DNA of 64,000 nt from Clostridium cellulovorans 743B. GTDB taxonomy: Bacteria > Bacillota > Clostridia > Clostridiales > Clostridiaceae. Positions within the stretch are counted from its first letter, which is position 1, and each line of letters opens with the position of its first letter. Both the position numbers and the translations under genes were made by a program. Location of the stretch: contig NC_014393.1 in assembly GCF_000145275.1 (NCBI RefSeq), forward strand, positions 1,674,001 to 1,738,000, read 5' to 3'. The notes below the pieces were generated by a model. That model did no database searches, was not told where the DNA came from, and saw only the letters and a list, made by a program, of their open reading frames with translations. Below, piece after piece: positions 61,852 to 64,000 of the stretch.

Positions 61852-62955
61852 ATGAGCTATAAGGTGAGGAACAAAGAAAAAGGTCTAGAAGCTCTAACAA
61901 TTACCTTGTTTTTATTTTTGATTTTCACAATCATACTTTCAGCACTTTTAAAATATTGGACTGTCTGGGGAGATATTAACAAGACAGGACAAAATACTTT
62001 TTATAAAAAGTTAATAGATAATTCTGTAACATACATAGGAACTAATGCTGAAATGAATGCGGACAACTCCGAAAGTGCGTTCACTCTAAAAAAAGTCTTC
62101 TCAAAGATTTTTAATATGAGTCTTGATGCTCCTCAGACGATTATAGTAAAGGAAACTCCTATATTATTTAAAAAGACTCCAAGTGTTGAGGATAAAAAAT
62201 CAAGAAGTCTTTATAATATAATAAAATCTTTTACCTTAAATGATGGGGATATAGTTATTGAGCAACCTTCAAATGTAGTACCACCATTAAATCCAGATGA
62301 AGACTATAATAATCTACATAATTTTGATAAGAATCTCATTGTAAAACCTTCAAGTAAGCCACAAGTACTTATTTACCATACTCATACTTATGAAGCTTAC
62401 AACGATACTGGTTCTAGCACACAAAAAAATCCTAATTTAAGTGTTGTGGCTGTTGGTGAGGTTTTAACCAAAGAATTAAATCGATATGGTTATAATGTAA
62501 TACACGATACTTCAGATCATAGCTTTGATTATAATAATGCCTATGCTAGTTCTAGAGAGAGTTTTAAGAATTATTTAAATACCTATGGAGATTTTCAACT
62601 TGTTATAGATCTTCATAGAGATGCAGGTTCTATAAAAGCATCATTTACTTGCAGCATTAATAATAATCTTTATAGTAAAGCGATGTTTGTCTATGATACA
62701 AGCTTTGGCAGTTATAATAAAAACATAGAAGTAATGAATAATTTAATGGCTATAGGAAATTCTATATATCCTGGGCTTATTAAGAGTCCTACAGAGTATA
62801 ATGGAGGAATCCTTTGCTTTAACCAAGATTTAAGTAACAATGCTGTTCTTATTGAGGTGGGGGCAGATTGTAATACCTTAGGGGAAAGTAAAAATACCGC
62901 AAGTGCTTTAAGCAGAATAATTGCACAATATCTATATAATAAAAACCCACACTAA
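61852..62955 (+). CDS. spoIIP: Stage II sporulation protein P
   Basis: Peptidoglycan amidase/endopeptidase of the DMP engulfment complex. One N-terminal helix (ITLFLFLIFTIILSALL) anchors it. The catalytic domain (about 170-365) shows VLIYHTHTYEAYND, LVIDLHRDAGSIKAS and VLIEVGADCNTLGES, which hold the metal histidine and glutamate residues of the family. The ATG at 61852 has GAGGAGGG eight bases upstream and is preferred to one at 61834. It follows gpr by about 115 bases. Confidence 0.94.
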   Translation: MSYKVRNKEKGLEALTITLFLFLIFTIILSALLKYWTVWGDINKTGQNTFYKKLIDNSVTYIGTNAEMNADNSESAFTLKKVFSKIFNMSLDAPQTIIVKETPILFKKTPSVEDKKSRSLYNIIKSFTLNDGDIVIEQPSNVVPPLNPDEDYNNLHNFDKNLIVKPSSKPQVLIYHTHTYEAYNDTGSSTQKNPNLSVVAVGEVLTKELNRYGYNVIHDTSDHSFDYNNAYASSRESFKNYLNTYGDFQLVIDLHRDAGSIKASFTCSINNNLYSKAMFVYDTSFGSYNKNIEVMNNLMAIGNSIYPGLIKSPTEYNGGILCFNQDLSNNAVLIEVGADCNTLGESKNTASALSRIIAQYLYNKNPH

Positions 62956-62972
62956 GATTTTAATAGAATTAC

Positions 62973-63003
62973 TTGACACAGACGAAAGATTTTATGATAT
63001 AAT
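62973..63003 (+). promoter_or_regulatory. Promoter of lepA
   Basis: TTGACA (62973-62978) and TATAAT (62998-63003), with TG one base before the -10. The 19-base spacing is long and may be offset by the extended -10. Confidence 0.65.
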
Positions 63004-63037
63004 GTACTTTGATTTAATATACGTTGGGGGTAGAAGC

Positions 63038-64000
63038 ATGGATAAAAACATCGCTAGTAACATAAGAAACTTTTGCATAGTTGCACATATAGATCATGGA
63101 AAATCTACTCTTGCCGATAGATTATTAGAAGAAACCGGAACTTTGACTCAAAGAGAAATGGAATCACAGGTTTTAGATAATATGGAACTTGAGAAAGAGA
63201 GAGGAATCACTATCAAATCTCAAGCAGCAAGATTAATATATAGAAGAGACAATGGAGAAGAATACATATTGAATCTCATTGATACTCCAGGTCATGTAGA
63301 CTTTAACTATGAGGTATCAAGAAGCCTTGCAGCTTGTGAAGGCGCTATATTAGTTGTTGATGCAACACAAGGAATACAGGCTCAAACTTTAGCCAATTGC
63401 TATCTTGCAGTAGATAACAATCTTGATGTTGTACCAGTTATAAATAAAATAGACCTTCCAAGTGCAAGACCAGATGAGGTTAAGCAAGAGATAGAAGATA
63501 TAATCGGTATAGAAGCGCATGATGCTCCACTTATTTCAGCAAAGACTGGATTAAATATTAAGGATGTTCTTGAAGCTATAGTAGAAAAGGTACCAGCCCC
63601 TGTAGGAGACCCAGATGCATCTTTAAAGGCATTAATCTTTGATTCTTACTATGATAGCTATAAAGGTGTTGTATGCTATGTAAGAGTTAGGGATGGAGTA
63701 TTAAAGCCAGGAGTAAAAATTAAGTTAATGGTTACAGGTAAGGAATACGAAGTTACAGAAGTAGGGGTGTTTACACCAGGTTATTTCCCAATACCTGAAT
63801 TAACACCTGGTATGGTTGGTTACTTTACGGCCTCTATAAAAAATGTAAGAGACGCTAGAGTTGGAGATACAGTAACTTATGCGAAGAATCCTGTAACTGA
63901 AGCACTTCCAGGATATAGACCAGCAATACCTATGGTATACAGCGGTATTTATCCTATTGATGGAGCTAAATATACAGAATTAAAAGAAGCTTTAGAAAAA
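63038..64000 (+). CDS. lepA: Elongation factor 4 (LepA), 5' part
   Basis: Ribosomal back-translocase GTPase. From the ATG at 63038 (GGGGGTAGAAGC before it) the frame is open for 321 codons to the window end. The GTPase motifs are in place: AHIDHGKSTLADRL (G1), the switch I RGITIKSQ, DTPGHVDF (G3) and NKIDLPSA (G4). LepA rather than EF-G is indicated by NIRNFCIVAHIDHGKST and the short insert-free G domain. The C-terminal half lies outside the window. Confidence 0.95.
   Translation, partial: MDKNIASNIRNFCIVAHIDHGKSTLADRLLEETGTLTQREMESQVLDNMELEKERGITIKSQAARLIYRRDNGEEYILNLIDTPGHVDFNYEVSRSLAACEGAILVVDATQGIQAQTLANCYLAVDNNLDVVPVINKIDLPSARPDEVKQEIEDIIGIEAHDAPLISAKTGLNIKDVLEAIVEKVPAPVGDPDASLKALIFDSYYDSYKGVVCYVRVRDGVLKPGVKIKLMVTGKEYEVTEVGVFTPGYFPIPELTPGMVGYFTASIKNVRDARVGDTVTYAKNPVTEALPGYRPAIPMVYSGIYPIDGAKYTELKEALEK

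Overview
The window is AT-rich DNA from an endospore-forming, low-GC Firmicute, most likely a Clostridium sensu stricto (cluster I) species. The evidence is the strongly AT-biased codon use, the many TTG and GTG starts behind AGGAGG-type ribosome sites, the spore genes gpr and spoIIP, the clostridial-type NAD-dependent DNA ligase, and the gene order holA - rpsT - gpr - spoIIP - lepA.

Layout. 1-3.2 kb: partial Crp/Fnr regulator, glucose-6-phosphate isomerase, a Cys-rich unknown protein and a UPF0178 protein. 3.2-8.4 kb: type I pullulanase, then an overlapping pair made of a seven-repeat triple-tyrosine protein and a lytic transglycosylase. 8.4-13.8 kb: rRNA pseudouridine synthase, a candidate small RNA, pcrA and ligA. 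13.9-21.5 kb: small membrane proteins, a phosphodiesterase, an MFS carrier, an unrecognised 456-residue protein, a PurM-like protein, an XTP/dITP pyrophosphatase and a phosphoesterase. 21.6-23.6 kb: 20 tRNA genes containing an exact duplication of six genes with their spacers. 23.7-29.7 kb: a frameshifted RCC1-repeat surface gene, an IS200-type element, a secreted protein, an unknown protein, a MATE exporter and a GatB/YqeY protein.

29.7-35.7 kb is a purine-salvage unit: a guanine riboswitch, xpt and a BMP/Nup-type nucleoside ABC importer. 36-37.5 kb is an ammonium transporter behind a leader that looks like an ANTAR-protein antitermination switch. 37.7-46.3 kb is a cell-surface locus. It holds three paralogous secreted propeller-like proteins (two with LPQTG anchors, one without), two decayed relatives that appear in no intact reading frame, an O-antigen-ligase/TPR membrane protein and a LURP-one-like protein. 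46.5-51.9 kb is a competence locus in which comEA and comEC flank a P-type-ATPase-like protein whose catalytic motifs are degenerate. A terminator hairpin there contains the comEC ribosome-binding site. 52-57.4 kb: a TPR protein with a polysaccharide deacetylase, and a LysR regulator divergent from an aconitase-superfamily hydratase. 57.5-64 kb: greA, holA, a P-loop kinase-like protein, rpsT, gpr, spoIIP and the first part of lepA.

The observations most worth following are the amt leader switch, the surface-protein family with its decayed copies and shared 17-bp promoter repeats, the degenerate ATPase between comEA and comEC, and the duplicated tRNA array. All calls come from reading the sequence. 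No database search or structure prediction was run.
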